From Hirundichthys speculiger (Eukaryota > Chordata > Actinopteri > Beloniformes > Exocoetidae): a stretch of 64,000 bases of DNA. Location of the stretch: NCBI GenBank assembly GCA_018398805.1, contig JAGFBZ010002340.1, positions 1 to 64,000 on the forward strand. The letters are read 5' to 3'. This document shows, piece after piece, positions 30,847 through 43,368 of this stretch (positions are counted from its first letter, which is position 1; every line of letters starts with the position of its first letter). The position numbers and the translations under genes are program-made. The notes under the pieces were generated by a model. It was not told where the DNA came from, did no database searches, and saw only the letters and a program-made list of their open reading frames with translations.

Positions 30847-32240
30847 CAGCAACAGTCACAACCAGGTGTCATAGCTACATTAAACAGCTTTAGGTACATA
30901 AATCAACTTCCTCTTAATACAGCAAAAATTCAAAACTCACTGATTTGGAAGGTGCTGATTTAGTCTAAAGCACAAAAAAAATTAGAACGTTGACGTGCTA
31001 AACATGACAAAAACTTCTAGGCTGTGATCCCATCAATTAGTCAAGGAAGAGATGAAGACTGGCGGCAGCAGGACTGGTGGTCCTGTCTGCTACTGGAGGA
31101 ACTGGAGGAACTGGAGGAACTGGAGGAAGAGATGGTGCAGAAAGGTAGGAATGACTTCTACCTACATACTTCATGGAAGTCAGATAGCTCGTATTATCGG
31201 ACAAACGCGTCTAAAAATGGCTCCGTTTTCAACAGAATGTTTCCGAGAGCTGAGTTTGATGGCGGCAACAGTGACCAGTTTTAATAATTGCTCCTGATCA
31301 GAGGAATGAAGCTGAGCTGATATGAACCCAGTTCTTCTGCTGATGTCCATTCAATCTCTGTTAACGTTCAGATTTTAATTTTAAAAAACACATTTGTTGT
31401 TTCTGAAGATGAATGAACTCATACTGAAGCTGTTCCGCTAAAGGAAGAAAAAAAATCACTTTTGATTTGAGAGTTGTTCAGCAGTTTGAAGGAACTGTTA
31501 AATGTAAAAATGTCCTGCAGACAAAACCAACAAAAACAACTGTAGAACCCAGAGGGTCACGTGACACTGAGGCTTCACCTGATTGGTCGATGGATGCTGT
31601 TCTCATTTTCTCATCTGGATCTGATGTCTCAGGTTTCATCTCATGGACACGCCAGATTCTGCAGCCATCCGGACACACGAGCTAGCAGGCAGCTGCTACA
31701 TGCTACATGCTACATGCTAACACAGATGCAGAGGAACCATCCACCGCTCACCAGTCCAGATCGAGCTTCGCCGTAAACCAGAGACAGCTGCCGAGCAAAA
31801 GACCACATGCCACGAATTTAAAGTTTAAATCACTTTCCTGTCACTTTGCTGTCCAAACAGCTGGAGGGTCCACAGATTTAAAAACACAACATCTGCTCAC
31901 ACATGTGCACACTCACATATCTCTGCACACCAACAAGACTCGCTGCAGTAAAACCTCTTTGTTAGGGTGAACAGCAGCCTGTAATTAAATTACCAGTGCC
32001 ATTTAAAGTGACCATGTGGTTAAAGTGACTAGTGGGATGACAGACACTTTAAAACTAAGATTAAATCTCGGACGATGACTCAGACTATTAAAAGTTCAAC
32101 TTTCGAACAGCTGTTAGGAGACGGCTGTTGATCCGTCTGGAGGTTCGGCCTTTACGCTCCACAACTTGGAGAAGGTTTAAGGATCAGGGTCCAGACTGTT
32201 CACTCAATAGTCTTATGTCAATAGACAACCTGAATTAAAG
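30847..32240. other. Unique non-coding DNA
   Basis: No gene recognised. Contains small runs: gaactggag x4 at 31097-31126 and ctacatg x3 at 31697-31718. The open frame at 31024-31284 has no family match I can see. Confidence 0.4.
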
Positions 32241-32244
32241 CGAT

Positions 32245-33040
32245 ATTCAATTAAATTCAATTCAAAATACTTTATTAATCCCCTAAGGGGGGAAATTCAA
32301 GTTTCAGTACACCAGGAAAAATCTGGTGTCCTAGGGGAGCTGCTAGCGTCCAGCGCTCCTTTTCATGCCAGGTCCCGTGGTCCGAGTGCTAACTCCAGTT
32401 AACAGCCATTAAAACAGTTAAAACAGTCCGTTAGAACCAGTATATCTCCATAACAATGACAGTGAGATATCTCCAGGTCAGAGGAGGAAACACCGATGAA
32501 CCAAACCGTCTCCTCTGGGAAGACCGAGCTCCATTCAGTCCGGCGAGCGACGGAGCCGATCGTCCCAGAGCCCGGTTCATCATGCGGACCTGACCAGGCC
32601 GTTGTCATCTCCCCCGGCGGTGCTGGGCCCCACCAGGTCACCAGACGGCCCCCGCCAGGTCAGCTGACCCATCCGGCGTGTAGACTGCTGGACGGGGGCA
32701 GCACGCCGCCGCCGCTGCTACGTCAGGGGATCCCGTCCCGGCTCCTCAGTGACGCTGCAGCCAGGATCCAGTGGCGGTGGTTGCCGCGGGTAGCAGTTCA
32801 GGGCTACTTAGCTTAGCTTTCCTGAACCGGCCTCCAGCGACACCGTCCATGTCCGCGGCGGCAGGTCTCCACCAGCCACAAGACTACCGATCCGCCCCCT
32901 GCAGACAGTATGTAGACATCCGACCGCAGATCACCTCAAACCGGGCACAAACTGGAGCGTCCAGCGTCCAGCGTCGTAGGGACAAGTCCCGGAGCAGCAG
33001 CGAGAAGCGTCCATGCCAGGCGTCGTCCGGGCAATGAAAA
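32245..33040 (+). mobile_element. Probable degenerate retroelement piece
   Basis: ATACTTTATTAATCCCC then taaggggggaaattc at 32268-32300 is a sequence found at the ends of many teleost retroelement copies. What follows to 33030 is GC-rich, CpG-rich and unlike its surroundings. The exact family and ends cannot be set by eye. Confidence 0.4.
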
Positions 33041-33097
33041 AAAAAAAAAGAGTTTATAGTTTATGCAGCGTTAAAATTAAAGTCAGGTTTAAAGAGA

Positions 33098-33262
33098 GAG
33101 CGGTGGTGCAGTGGTTGGGGCAGGTGGTCCATATACGGAGGTTACAGTCCTCAACGCAGCGGTCGCGGGTTCAACTCCCGTACAACACTTTGCTGCATGT
33201 CCTCCCTGTTCTCTCTCTGTATCCTTTCCATCTATCTGTCAATAAAGGCCAGGAGAGCTGCC
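33098..33262 (+). mobile_element. tRNA-derived SINE
   Basis: GCGGTGGTGCAGTGGTTGGG opening, A box TGGTGCAGTGG at 33104-33114, B box GGTTCAACTCC at 33168-33178, then ttgctgcatgtcctccctgt, a pyrimidine-rich tail and AATAAAGG. This is a widespread teleost family. The tRNA part does not fold as a working tRNA. Confidence 0.7.
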
Positions 33263-34264
33263 TGTCCGTCCTGTCCCTGCGTCTCACGTCTTCCTCCTGT
33301 CCACCAACAGTGATGGACAGAGAAGCGAAGGTACCAACAGCCTCTAGTCGGTGAGACAATGAGCAACGATCCGGTCATTAGATGGTGGTTCTGGATTCAA
33401 AGTGTCAGAAGAACAGTTGCTAAATACCAGAATAATGAGAGAGACGAGTTTCCATCCACCTCCACGGTATTTGGTCTTTAAACTGCCTGACTTGGGTCGA
33501 ACGTTCTGGGTTTCCTTCCAGAAGCTTCTCACAGCAGTTTGTTGGGACTTTGGTCCAACAACTGGTGGAACTGGTGGCTGATTTATACTTCAGAGTCGGA
33601 TCACTGTTGCTGTGCTGTAGCTGTGAAGCTAACGCCGTGGATACAGCGTGGCCTGATGGGAACCTCTCCACATGAGCGTTGCATCAACGCGTACGGAAAG
33701 AAATGTCATTGGCTTCTTCTCCTTCTTCGTCTTCGAACAGGTAAAATGATAGTTTGCTGCACTGTCTTTAAAAAGACTGATGCTCAACATTTATCAGCAC
33801 CAACTATTGTAAAATAAATTTGTTTGCTCCTTTGCTACGTCTGAGCTACGTACAGGAAACAAATCAAAGGGAAGTTACGAGATTCAGCGCTGCAGAAACC
33901 ATCTAGACTGGTGGTCAGATTACAGAGCGCCACCTTTCAAGCTCCGCCCACAAATGTTCTACAGATATTCACATGACGTCACAACAAGGATCAAAGAACT
34001 CAGCAGAGAAACACGCAAAACATTAAGTAACACGCACAGATCATTCGAAAGATCTAAAAATTACATTCTGACCACTTCATTGAAGGTAAGTCTAATAATT
34101 TCTGTTCCTATAATTTTGGTCCGCGATTTAACATTTCTCAAATTAAAGTGGGAAAGATAACCATAGACTAGCCTAGCCTAGCCTCGCCTAGCTAGAGTTG
34201 TTTTTAAATTAAATGAGGTCACCAACATTTTAAAGTGGATGACAACGACTCAATGAGACATGTA
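33263..34264. other. Unique non-coding DNA
   Basis: No gene or repeat recognised. A tagcctagcctagcctcgcctagc run is at 34170-34192. Confidence 0.4.
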
Positions 34265-34935
34265 GGTCTAGATAGGGCTGTAGGGATACACCAATCTCAC
34301 AATACGATACGATATATTTGGCTCACGATACGATATATATCGATATTCATCTTACAATACATTAACATCATTTTCCGAAAGATTTTAATGGGACAAAGTG
34401 ATTTTGGTGACATCTTGTGAGTGTTCCAATGACTTTGTTTGAATTAATTGAACAACTTCTTGAGTTTAGCAGTTAGTTCTCAGTTAGCATTTGCTTGTCC
34501 ATGTGGTGACGTTTCAGGTGGGCTCGCAGGTTGGTGGTATTTCCAGAGTACTTCACGTTTGTGTGACACAGCTTGCAAACCGCCATACTTTTGTCTAAAT
34601 CTTCTCTTTCCTTTTTCTTGTTCAACCCGAACTGCTCCCACACATCAGCTTTTAAGCACGCAGGCGCTGGATTTATACTCGCCGCCATTCTGCTGACTGG
34701 CTCAGCTGTAGCTGGAAGAGAAAGAAGCTTCTGGACAACCTGTTAGAAATGCTCTACAGCGATGCTAGTAGTTGGAGGACTTAAAGGCTCAGGACGAGCA
34801 CCAGTGCGAGACACGGGGGTTTTGAAGGGAGCTTAGAATATCGATACCCGTGGCTGAAATATCGATACTCTCTGGAGAAATAAAATATCGATATATATCG
34901 CAGAATTGATCAAATCGCCCAGCCCTAGGTCTGGA
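34265..34935 (-). mobile_element. Small hAT transposon with 8-bp target duplication and BED finger
   Basis: Element 34273-34927 starts TAGGGCTG and ends CAGCCCTA. It is flanked by GGTCTAGA (34265-34272) and GGTCTGGA (34928-34935), an 8-bp target duplication with one mismatch, the hAT hallmark. Both ends carry cgatatatatcg-rich sub-terminal repeats. Inside, on the minus strand (34688-34473), is a BED zinc finger: VWEQFGLNKKKEREDLDKS, then CKLCHTNVKYSGNTTNLRAH and LKRHH, starting with ATG. The catalytic part of the transposase is missing, so this is a non-autonomous deletion copy that kept the first coding part. Confidence 0.88.
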
Positions 34936-35082
34936 TAAGTGTATTGAGGAAACATTTTGGGGGTAATTTAGAGAGAATCAGCATGTTCAGATCATGAAAT
35001 TCATTTCAACAAACCTCTCCTGCAGCCACAAAGTGTCCTGCTCATCAAATGTAGCCACATCCTCCACCCAGCTGCTCTCGAA
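34936..35082. other. Short unique sequence
   Basis: Nothing recognised between the hAT element and the next array. Confidence 0.4.
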
Positions 35083-36430
35083 CTGATGGGGAACCTCCAG
35101 AGACTGATGAACCTCCAGACTGATGAACCTCCAGAGACTGATGAACCTCAAGAGACCAATGAACCTCCAGAGACTGATGAACCTCCAGACTGATGAACCT
35201 CCAGAGACTGATGGGGAACCTCCAGAGACTGATGAACCTCCAGAGATTGATGACCCTCCAGAGACTGATGAACCTCCAGAGACTTATGGTGAACCTCCAG
35301 AGACTGATGAACCTCCAGAGACTGATAGGGAACCTCCAGAGACTGATGAACCTCCAGAGACTGATGGTGAACCTCCAGAGATTGATGACCCTCCAGAGAT
35401 TGATGACCCTCCAGAGACTGATGGGGGAACCTCCAGAGACTGATGAACCTCCAGAGACTGAGAGATGATTAACCTCCAGAGATTGATGACCCTCCAGAGA
35501 CTGATGGGGAACCTCCAGAGACTGATGAACCTCCAGAGATTGATGACCCTCCAGAGATTGATGACCTCTCCAGAGACTGATGGGGAACCTCCAGAGACTG
35601 ATGGGGAACCTCCAGAGATTGATGAACCCTCCAGAGATTGATGACCCTCCAGAGACTGATGGGGAACCTCCAGAGACTGATGAACCTCCAGAGACTGATG
35701 GGGAAACCTCCAGAGACTGATGAACCTCAAGAGATTGATGACCCTCCAGAGACTGATGGGAACCTCCAGAGACTGATGGGGAACCTCCAGAGACTGATGG
35801 GGAACCTCCAGAGACTGATGATGACCCTCCAGAGACTGATGGGGGAACCTCCAGAGATGATGAACCTCCAGAGACTGATTAACCTCAAGAGATTGATGAC
35901 CCTCCAGAGACTGATGGGGAACCTCCAGAGACTGATGGGGAACCTCCAGAGACTGATGGGGAACCTCCAGAGATTGATGACCCTCCACAGACTGATGGGG
36001 AACCTCCAGAGACTGATGAACCTCCAGAGACTGATTAACCTCCAGAGACTGATGATGATGAACCTCCAGAGACTGATGGGGAACCTCCAGAGATTGATGA
36101 CCCCAGAGACCTCCAGAGACTGATGGGGAACCTCCAGAGATGACCCTGAGACTGATGAACCTCCAGAGACTGATGAACCTCAAGAGATTGATGAACCTCC
36201 AGAGACTGATGAACCTCAAGAGATTGATGAACCTCCAGAGATTGATGACCCTCCAGAGACTGATGAACCTCCAGAGACTGATGAACCTCAAGAGATTGAG
36301 GAACCTCCAGACTGATGAACCTCCAGAGACTGATGAACCTCCAGAGACTGATGACCCTCCAGAGACTGATGGGGAACCTCCAGAGATTGATGAACCTCCA
36401 GGGACTTATGGGGAACCTCCAGAGACTTGT
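35083..36430. repeat. 18/21-bp tandem array
   Basis: Units GATGAACCTCCAGAGACT (18), gatgaccctccagagatt (18) and gatggggaacctccagagact (21), about 70 in all. Lengths are multiples of three, so EPPETD-type open frames run through it; one-base shifts break them often. No promoter, splice or start context: not a gene. Confidence 0.93.
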
Positions 36431-36789
36431 AGGTCTGCAGTTCCTTCAACGTTTGGGACCTTATGTCATGAAAAATAAAATTGTAGATGTCAGGTTACGA
36501 CATATCACGTAAGTCCTTCGGATCATGTGTATAATCGTTTTTAGTCATCTGTTCCAGTTGATTCCACTGACTGCTGCTATTTTCCCCAAAATTACATTTA
36601 GATTGGACATTGAGCATTTCCACGTACTTCTGTTTTTTGTGTTTTAACCTCTGATGGAGTTTTTGTGTCGTTCTCTGATGTTTTTGTCCATTTCTGTTTA
36701 TTAATGTTACTAACTTGTGAACATCAGATTGCTTTCAAAATGAAAGAAGAACCAATGAATTGGGAAGACTGAACACCCAAAATGGGAAC
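36431..36789. other. Unique non-coding DNA
   Basis: AT-rich; nothing recognised. Confidence 0.4.
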
Positions 36790-36910
36790 GCTGGGATGAA
36801 GCATCAGGATGTCTGATGTCAATGATAGTATCTATAGGATTGAGATCAGGGCTTTGTGAGGGCCAATCCAAAACACTGAAGTGTTCTCCTCAATCCTCTG
36901 GAGCTGCAGA
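36790..36910 (-). mobile_element. Tc1-like transposon fragment
   Basis: GATTGAGATCAGGGCTTTGT and gagggccaatccaaaacactg at 36839-36880 resemble the antisense of a conserved part of teleost Tc1-like transposase genes. Very short and decayed. Confidence 0.5.
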
Positions 36911-37036
36911 GTTTGGTCCAAATGACACAATCGATTTCAGATGACGTAGCAGCAAGATGAACCCTTACGCTTTCAACTTCTGTCAAAGGTGGACCTTCAA
37001 ACTACATACCAGTTTTTTTTAGATTGTGTTAATACT

Positions 37037-37950
37037 TCAGTACAGTGGTACCTCTACTTACGAACGTCTCTACATACGGGATTTTCAGGTTACGACACGT
37101 CTTAACGGGAAAATATTGCCTCTTGTTAAGAAAGAAATTTCAGGATACGAAAAGCAAAAATACAGTAGCGCTGCTAATTGCAGCTCCCAGAGTTTACCGA
37201 ACGTCAACATACTTGTAGCTGCTCTGCCACTGGCTATCTCCTAGCATCTTCCTGGTTATTGGCTAGCATCTTCCTGGCTATCTGCTAGCATCTTCCTGGC
37301 TATTGGCTAGCATCTTCCTGGCTATCAGCCCGCATCTTCCTGGCTATCTGCTAGCATCTTCCTGTCTATCTGCGAGCATCTTCCTGGCTATCTGCTAGCA
37401 TGTTCCTGTCTATCTGCGAGCATCTTCCTGGCTCTCGGCTAGCATCTTCCTGGCTATCAGCTACCATCTTCCTGGTTATCAGCTAGCATCTTCCTGACTA
37501 TCAGCTGGCATCTTCCTGGCTATCGGCTAGCATCTTCCTGGCTATCGGCTAGCATCTTCCTGGCTATCAGCTAGCATCTTCCTGGCTATCGGCTAGCATC
37601 TTCCTGGCTATCAGCTAGCATCTTCCTGGCTATCAGCTAGCATCTTCCTGGCTATCAGCTAGCATCTTCCTGGCATCCCTTTGACATTTTAGGAAAAATT
37701 CAATGAAGTTTTAGAATTCGTTGAAAAGAATCACCCATAAAAAGTGTTCACTAGTCGGGCTATCGCTCATTATGATGTTTGCCTTGCACATTTTTTAAGG
37801 ATCGCCAAAAGCTGACAAAAGCATACGTCCTTGGATCGGTTCTTTACAAAACGTCAGTCAGAAACCACTGCTGAGAGAGAACATGGACCAAAGAAGGCAA
37901 AAGGTGACGACGATAGCCGTTAATAGGTAAATGAACATCATTTTTATACT
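37037..37950. mobile_element. Probable Tigger/pogo-like DNA element, interrupted by an array
   Basis: CAGTGGTACCTCTACTTACG at 37040-37059 is the end sequence usual for Tigger-like elements (acttacgaac, ttacgacacgtc follow). Sequence at 37680-37930 may hold a transposase end: LDRFFTKRQSETTAERT can be read on the + strand near 37832-37882. A 22-bp array sits between the two parts. Right end not identified. Confidence 0.45.
37231..37676. repeat. 22-bp tandem array
   Basis: About 20 copies of CTAGCATCTTCCTGGCTATC + gg/ag. Lies inside the Tigger-like sequence. Confidence 0.93.
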
Positions 37951-39120
37951 TTGTTTTTTTATTATGTACAACTCTCATTTTATGTTTATTGTGCTGTAAT
38001 CTAATTATAACATGTATTTGTTACATGTTTTGATGCATTTTCATAATTTATAAAAAAAATTATGTCTGTGAATCCTGTGTTTTCATCGGTGGCTAGTGAG
38101 TGCAGATAGAGACAAGAAGAATAGTAGTGAGAGGAGATGGAGATGGGGAAGGGTTTGGGAATAAAAAGGAATAATAAAGGGTTAAGGGGTGGGGTGAGGT
38201 GGGGGTTGGGGGTTAGGAGTTAGGGTTAGGGGTTGGGGTTAGTCTGTCTTTACTGTGAATGACATGTAGCATTTGTCACATTTCTGTAGAAACTGGGTGA
38301 ATTTGCATATTTTCTGCTGTTCTAAATAAAATCTAATTGAATCTCAGTGGATTAAAACATTTCTTTTCTCTAATTACCAAATCAGGCCAGAGGTTGTTTT
38401 TTTTCTTTTTAATGCAGATTTGCTCAAGTTTGTTTAACCAGAAGTTCTATTTTATTCCAAATCTTTTTTTCTTAAGTTAATTATTCATTTAATTATTAAG
38501 TCAGAAAGTTTTTGTGCAAGTTTAGGAGCTGATATGATCAGACCTCCGACTTTTCTCCAACAGTTTAGGAGGTTTATAAAGTCAGAAAGTTTGAGATTTT
38601 TTTGCAAAGTATCTGATAGAACGGAACTGAATCACTGGAGTTTTTAAAAACATTTTTCTTGCAAATTTACAAATGTATTAAGTTAAAAATGAGTGGATCA
38701 TTTCAATTCATAAGTTTTTATAAAAAAATATATATATTTTCAATTTTTCATTTGAATTTGATATATGACCAAAAGTTCTATTTTCCATTTCTTTTTCTTT
38801 AAAAATAAATAAATATTATTGTTGGTCAATTTCTTTGTTTGAATCTTTATTTTTACTTCATTTTTTCTTGCAAACATTCTATGGTTTCTGATGGAAGTGG
38901 ATTAAATTAAATACAATGGATTTAAAACAGCCCTTTGTTTCTTGAAAATGTATCAGCGCTCTATTCATTGGATTTTGGTGGAATTTCAGCCTCAGCTCAA
39001 CTCTAATTTAAACTTAGATTGATTTATCTCTCATTTAAACCTAGATTCACAGATCTAACATGTTTTTATCCTGTAACAGATAAAATCCACCATTATACTG
39101 GACTTTTGCTACACAGGGAT
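37951..39120. other. AT-rich unique DNA
   Basis: A G/T-rich run at 38155-38245 contains (ttaggggtt)-like telomere-type words. Otherwise nothing recognised. Confidence 0.4.
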
Positions 39121-39376
39121 CCACAAACAGAACCTGGGGCAGACCCCCAAAAAACTCAAAACCCCAGAAAACCTAGAACCGTCCTTGGAAACACAGCAGC
39201 ACGTTCAGAGAGCCTCAGACCGCCTCGCGGAGGCCGAACCACAACCGACAAACTAGTCCTGGTTTTGGGAACTCGGTGGTGACTGAGAGGTCCACCAGAT
39301 TTGAGCGTACAGCTCCATATTTAAGGAGAAACCCTGCAGCTCGCAGCAGAACCGCAGGCCGGACCAGAACCGTACC

Positions 39377-39850
39377 TGTGGCAGCCGCTGTCGGCGGGCT
39401 GCTGATCCCAAAGCAGCGGAGGAATCGGCGGCCAGTCCGGTCGGTGTGTGTGGAGCCGCGGTGATGTCCCGTTACTGAAAAACACCAACCGAAAACTTCC
39501 CGAACCGCCTTAAAGTCAAATAAACTCTGAGTGTAACTGAGTTATTACTGTCCCTAAATCATCCGAACTGAGTCCGGAGAACATGTTTGAGCGGGTCTAG
39601 TTAACGGAACAATCCCAGCGGAGTAAAAGTCCCAGCCAGCAGTTTCTTCGTCTTCAGAGAGAAACTGTCAAAAAACGGTTCATTGACGATGTTTTCCGTT
39701 TACAGTCACGGACGAGAACCGCCTCCGGAGGGAGTTTCCTTCCATCAACCCTCCGCCCGCCCAGCTACACCGAGTCCAGGCTGCTCGGTCCAGCCGACAA
39801 ACACGTTCCCTTTGCGGCCACAGCGGCGGGAAAGGCCGGTGTCGTCGGAA
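39377..39850 (-). promoter_or_regulatory. fgfr1: Candidate FGFR promoter and non-coding first exon
   Basis: The region 39180-39850 is much richer in CpG than its surroundings, as in a vertebrate promoter. On the minus strand it ends with GCGGCTGCCACAG|GTACGG (junction at 39376/39375), a good 5' splice site after a GC-rich leader. FGFR genes have a non-coding first exon, and the start-codon exon at 28908 has a 3' splice site in its leader, so an upstream exon is required. The link between the two is inference; the intron would be 10.5 kb. Confidence 0.45.
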
Positions 39851-40019
39851 CTTTATTTACTTTCCTACATTAAGCAGAAGGTGATCCTGTTAAAGACAAA
39901 CATAAAACCGCAACCCCCTCTGAAGATGTGAAACATTACAAACGTGCTCTCGGGACTTTGTTTAAGGTTGGAGTTAAAAACTGAGTTTATGAGCTGATAA
40001 TGTAAGAAAAGAGCTGGAC
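39851..40019. other. Unique DNA upstream of the candidate promoter
   Basis: Nothing recognised. Confidence 0.35.
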
Positions 40020-41030
40020 AAACCCTAAATCCTAACCTATGACCCTAACTAACCCTGACTAACCCTAGCTAACCATGACTAACCCTGACTAACCCTGGGT
40101 AACCCTGACTAACCCTGGGTAACCCTAACCAACCCTGAGTAACCCTAACTAACCCTGAGTAACCCTGACTAACCCTAACTAACCCTGAGTAACCCTAGCT
40201 AACCCTGACTAACCCTAATTAACCCTGGCTAACCCTGGGTAACCCTAGCTAACCCTGACTAACCCTAGCTAACCCTGAGTAACCCTGAATAACCCTAGCT
40301 AACCCTGACTAACCATAACTAACCCTGACTAACCATAACTAACACTGAGTAACCCTGACTAACCCTAGCTACCCCGAACTAACCCTGAGTAACCCTAACC
40401 CTGACTAACCCTAACTAACCCTAATTAACCCTGACTAATCCTAACTAACCCTGGATAACCCTGAGTAACCCTAGCTTACCCTGACTAACCCTGAGTAACC
40501 CTGGCTAACCCTAGCTAACCCTGGGTAACCATGACAAACCCTAACTAACCCTGACTAACCCTGGGTAACCCTAACTAACCTTGAGTAACCCTAACTAACC
40601 CTGACTAACCCTAGCTAACCCTGACTAACCCTAATTAACCCTGACTAACCCTAACTAACCATGAGTAACTCTGGGTAACTCTGACTAACCCTAGCTAACC
40701 CTGTGTAACCCTGAGTAACCCTGACTAACCCTAGATAACCCTGACTAACCCTGGGTAACCCTGACTAACCCTAGCTAACCCTGAGTAACCCTGACTAACC
40801 CTAACTAACCCTGACTAACCCTAGCTAACCCTAACTAACCCTGAGTAACCCTGACTAACCCTAACTAACCCTGACTAACCCTAGCTAACCCTGACTAACC
40901 CTGGGTAAACCTGACTAACCCTAACTAACCCTGACTAACCATGACTAACCCTGAGTGACCCTGACTAACTCTTACTAACCCTGACTAACCCTGGGTAACC
41001 CTAACTAACCCTGACTAATCCTAACTTGGA
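40020..41030. repeat. 10-bp telomere-like array
   Basis: About 100 copies of AACCCTGACT, AACCCTAACT, AACCCTGGGT, AACCCTGAGT and AACCCTAGCT. The AACCCT core is constant while the last four bases vary among a few words. It is not a (CCCTAA)n telomere but could have grown from one. Confidence 0.95.
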
Positions 41031-41590
41031 TTCATTCTGATCAAATCTGATCTGTTCATCCTCAGATTAGATGTTGCTAAGTAAATGACATCTGAAACTG
41101 AGATGGACAAATGTGATCAGTTTAAATATGAGGATACTTGGCATAGCTCACGTTAGCCTAATATGCTAACCTAAGTTAAAATGGATGGATTTGATCACTT
41201 TGATCACCAGAACCTTCCAGGAAAACCGGAGCTGAAATGAGGACTGGCAGCGCTCCAGTTGAGCACCACTGGGACCCTGGAATAGCTGACGATGATGTTG
41301 AGGGTCCTTTGGACTGTATCAGAGCTGGATCCGCCACAGTTGTAGCTGCTGTCACAGATAGGGGCCAACAAGCTAGAGACTGCTAATCAGTAAGTGCAGG
41401 TAGCAACCTTCAGCTGCAGGTGAAAGTAGCTGCTGTTAGCTGCTTAGCTTACTTTCATCTTCATACTTTGCCAGGCTGCCAGATAATTGTTTTGTTGTGC
41501 TGTTAGCTATTCAAACTGACCGCCACCAGCCACTAGCCCTTTTAGCAGCCAGAACAGCTGAGTCCTCCAGATATGGACTCTTTCACACTG
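41031..41590. other. Unique non-coding DNA
   Basis: Nothing recognised; a few gttagc/agctgc words. Confidence 0.4.
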
Positions 41591-43368
41591 CCTAGCCAGA
41601 CAACCAACCAGGCTGACTGACCAGACCACCAACCAGACTGACTGACCAGACCACCAACCAGGCTGACGGACCGGACAACCAACCAGACTGACTGACCAGA
41701 CCACTAACCAGACTGACTGACCAGACCACCAACCAGGCTGACACCAACCAGACTGACCCACCACCACCGGCTGACTGACCAGACCACCAACCAGGCTGAC
41801 GGACCGGACAACAAAACAGACTGACTGACCAACCACCAACCAGGCTGACTGACCAGACCACCAACCAGACTGACTGACCAGACCACCAACCAGACTGACT
41901 GACCAGACCACCAACCAGACTGACTGACTGACCAGACCACCAACCAGGCTGACTGACCAGACAACCAACCAGGCTGACGGACCGGACAACCAACCAGGCT
42001 GACTGACCAGACCACCAACCAGACTGACTGACCAGAGCACTACCGAGGCTGACTGACTGACCTGACCACCAACCAGGCTGACTGACCAGACCACCAACCA
42101 GACTGACTGACCGGACAACCAACCAGGCTGATGGACCGGACAACCAACCAGGCTGACTGACCAGACAACCAACCAGGCTGACTGACCAGACCACCAACCA
42201 GACTGACTGACCAGAGCACTAACGAGGCTGACTGACTGACCTGACCACCAACCAGACTGACTGACCAGACCCAACCAGACTGACTGACCAGACCACCAAC
42301 CAGGCTGACTGACCAGACCACCAACCAGACTGACTGACCAGACCACCAACCAGGCTGACTGACCAGACCACCAACCAGGCTGACGGACCGGACAACCAAC
42401 CAGACTGACTGAGACCACCAACCAGGCTGACTGACCAGACCACCAACCAGACTGACTGACCAGACCACCAACCAGGCTGACTGACCAGACCACCAACCAG
42501 ACTGACTGACCAGACCACCAACCAGACTGACTGACTGACCAGACCACCAACCAGGCTGACTGACCAGACAACCAACCAGGCTTACGGACCGGACAACCAA
42601 CCAGGCTGACTGACCAGACACACCACCACTGACTGACCAGACCACCAACCAGACTGACTGACCAGACCACCAACCAGGCTGACTGACCAGACCACCAACC
42701 AGACTGACTGACCGGACAACCAACCAGGCTGACTGACCAGACAACCAACCAGGCTGACTGACCAGACACCAACCAGGCTGACTGACCAGACAACCAACGA
42801 GGTGACCTGACCACCACCAACCAGGATGACTGACCAGACCACAACCAGGACTGACTGACCGGACAACCAACCAGGCTGACTGACCGGACAACCAACCAGG
42901 CTGACTGACCAGACAACCAACCAGACTGACGGACCGGACAACCAACCAGACTGACTGACCAGACAACCAACCAGGCTGATGACCAGACAACCAACCAGAC
43001 TGACGGACCGGACAACCAACCAGGCTGACGGACCCGACAACCAACCAGGCTGACTGACCAGACAACCAACCAGGCTGACTGACCAGACAACCAACCAGAC
43101 TGACGGACCGGACAACCAACCAGGCTGACGGACCAGACAACCAACCAGACTGACGGACCGGACAACCAACCAGGCTGACTGACCAGACAACCAACAAGGC
43201 TGACTGACTGACCAGACCACCAACAAGATTTACTGACCAGACCACCAACTAGACTGACTGACTGACCAGACCACCAACCAGACTGACTGACCGACCACTA
43301 ACCAGACTGACTGACCAGACCACTAACGACTACGGAGACCAGACTGATGACCAGACACCAACCAGACG
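41591..43368. repeat. 25-bp tandem array
   Basis: About 70 copies of CTGACTGACCAGACCACCAA + ccagg, with CTGACGGACCGGACAACCAA and CTGACTGACTGACC variants. Because 25 is not a multiple of three and the minus strand lacks stop words, all three minus frames stay open (up to 552 codons, SLVGGLVSQPGWWSGQ type). These are not genes. Confidence 0.95.

Noticed and set aside
29928..30899. 323-codon frame rich in FQSCFSRVS
   Set aside because: Translation of the 11-bp array; 11 is not a multiple of three, so it cycles through all frames.
31024..31284. 86-codon frame with ELEELEELEE
   Set aside because: The run comes from a small gaactggag repeat; no homology, and no splice or start context.
33098..33180. 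A tRNA gene
   Set aside because: A and B boxes are present but no cloverleaf forms and a SINE body and tail follow. The same holds for 19145-19248 and 60040-60115.
33539..33817. Possible THAP or P-element-like coding piece
   Set aside because: Only a vague likeness in a few residues; no C2CH pattern can be traced.
35284..36291. 335-codon frame on the minus strand over the 18/21-bp array
   Set aside because: Repeat translation without start context, splice sites or homology.
40020..41030. Interstitial telomere
   Set aside because: The period is 10, not 6, and runs of CCCTAA are absent.
41507..43165. 552-codon open frame on the minus strand
   Set aside because: It is a translation of the 25-bp array; all three minus frames are open for the same reason, and no family match or splice context exists.
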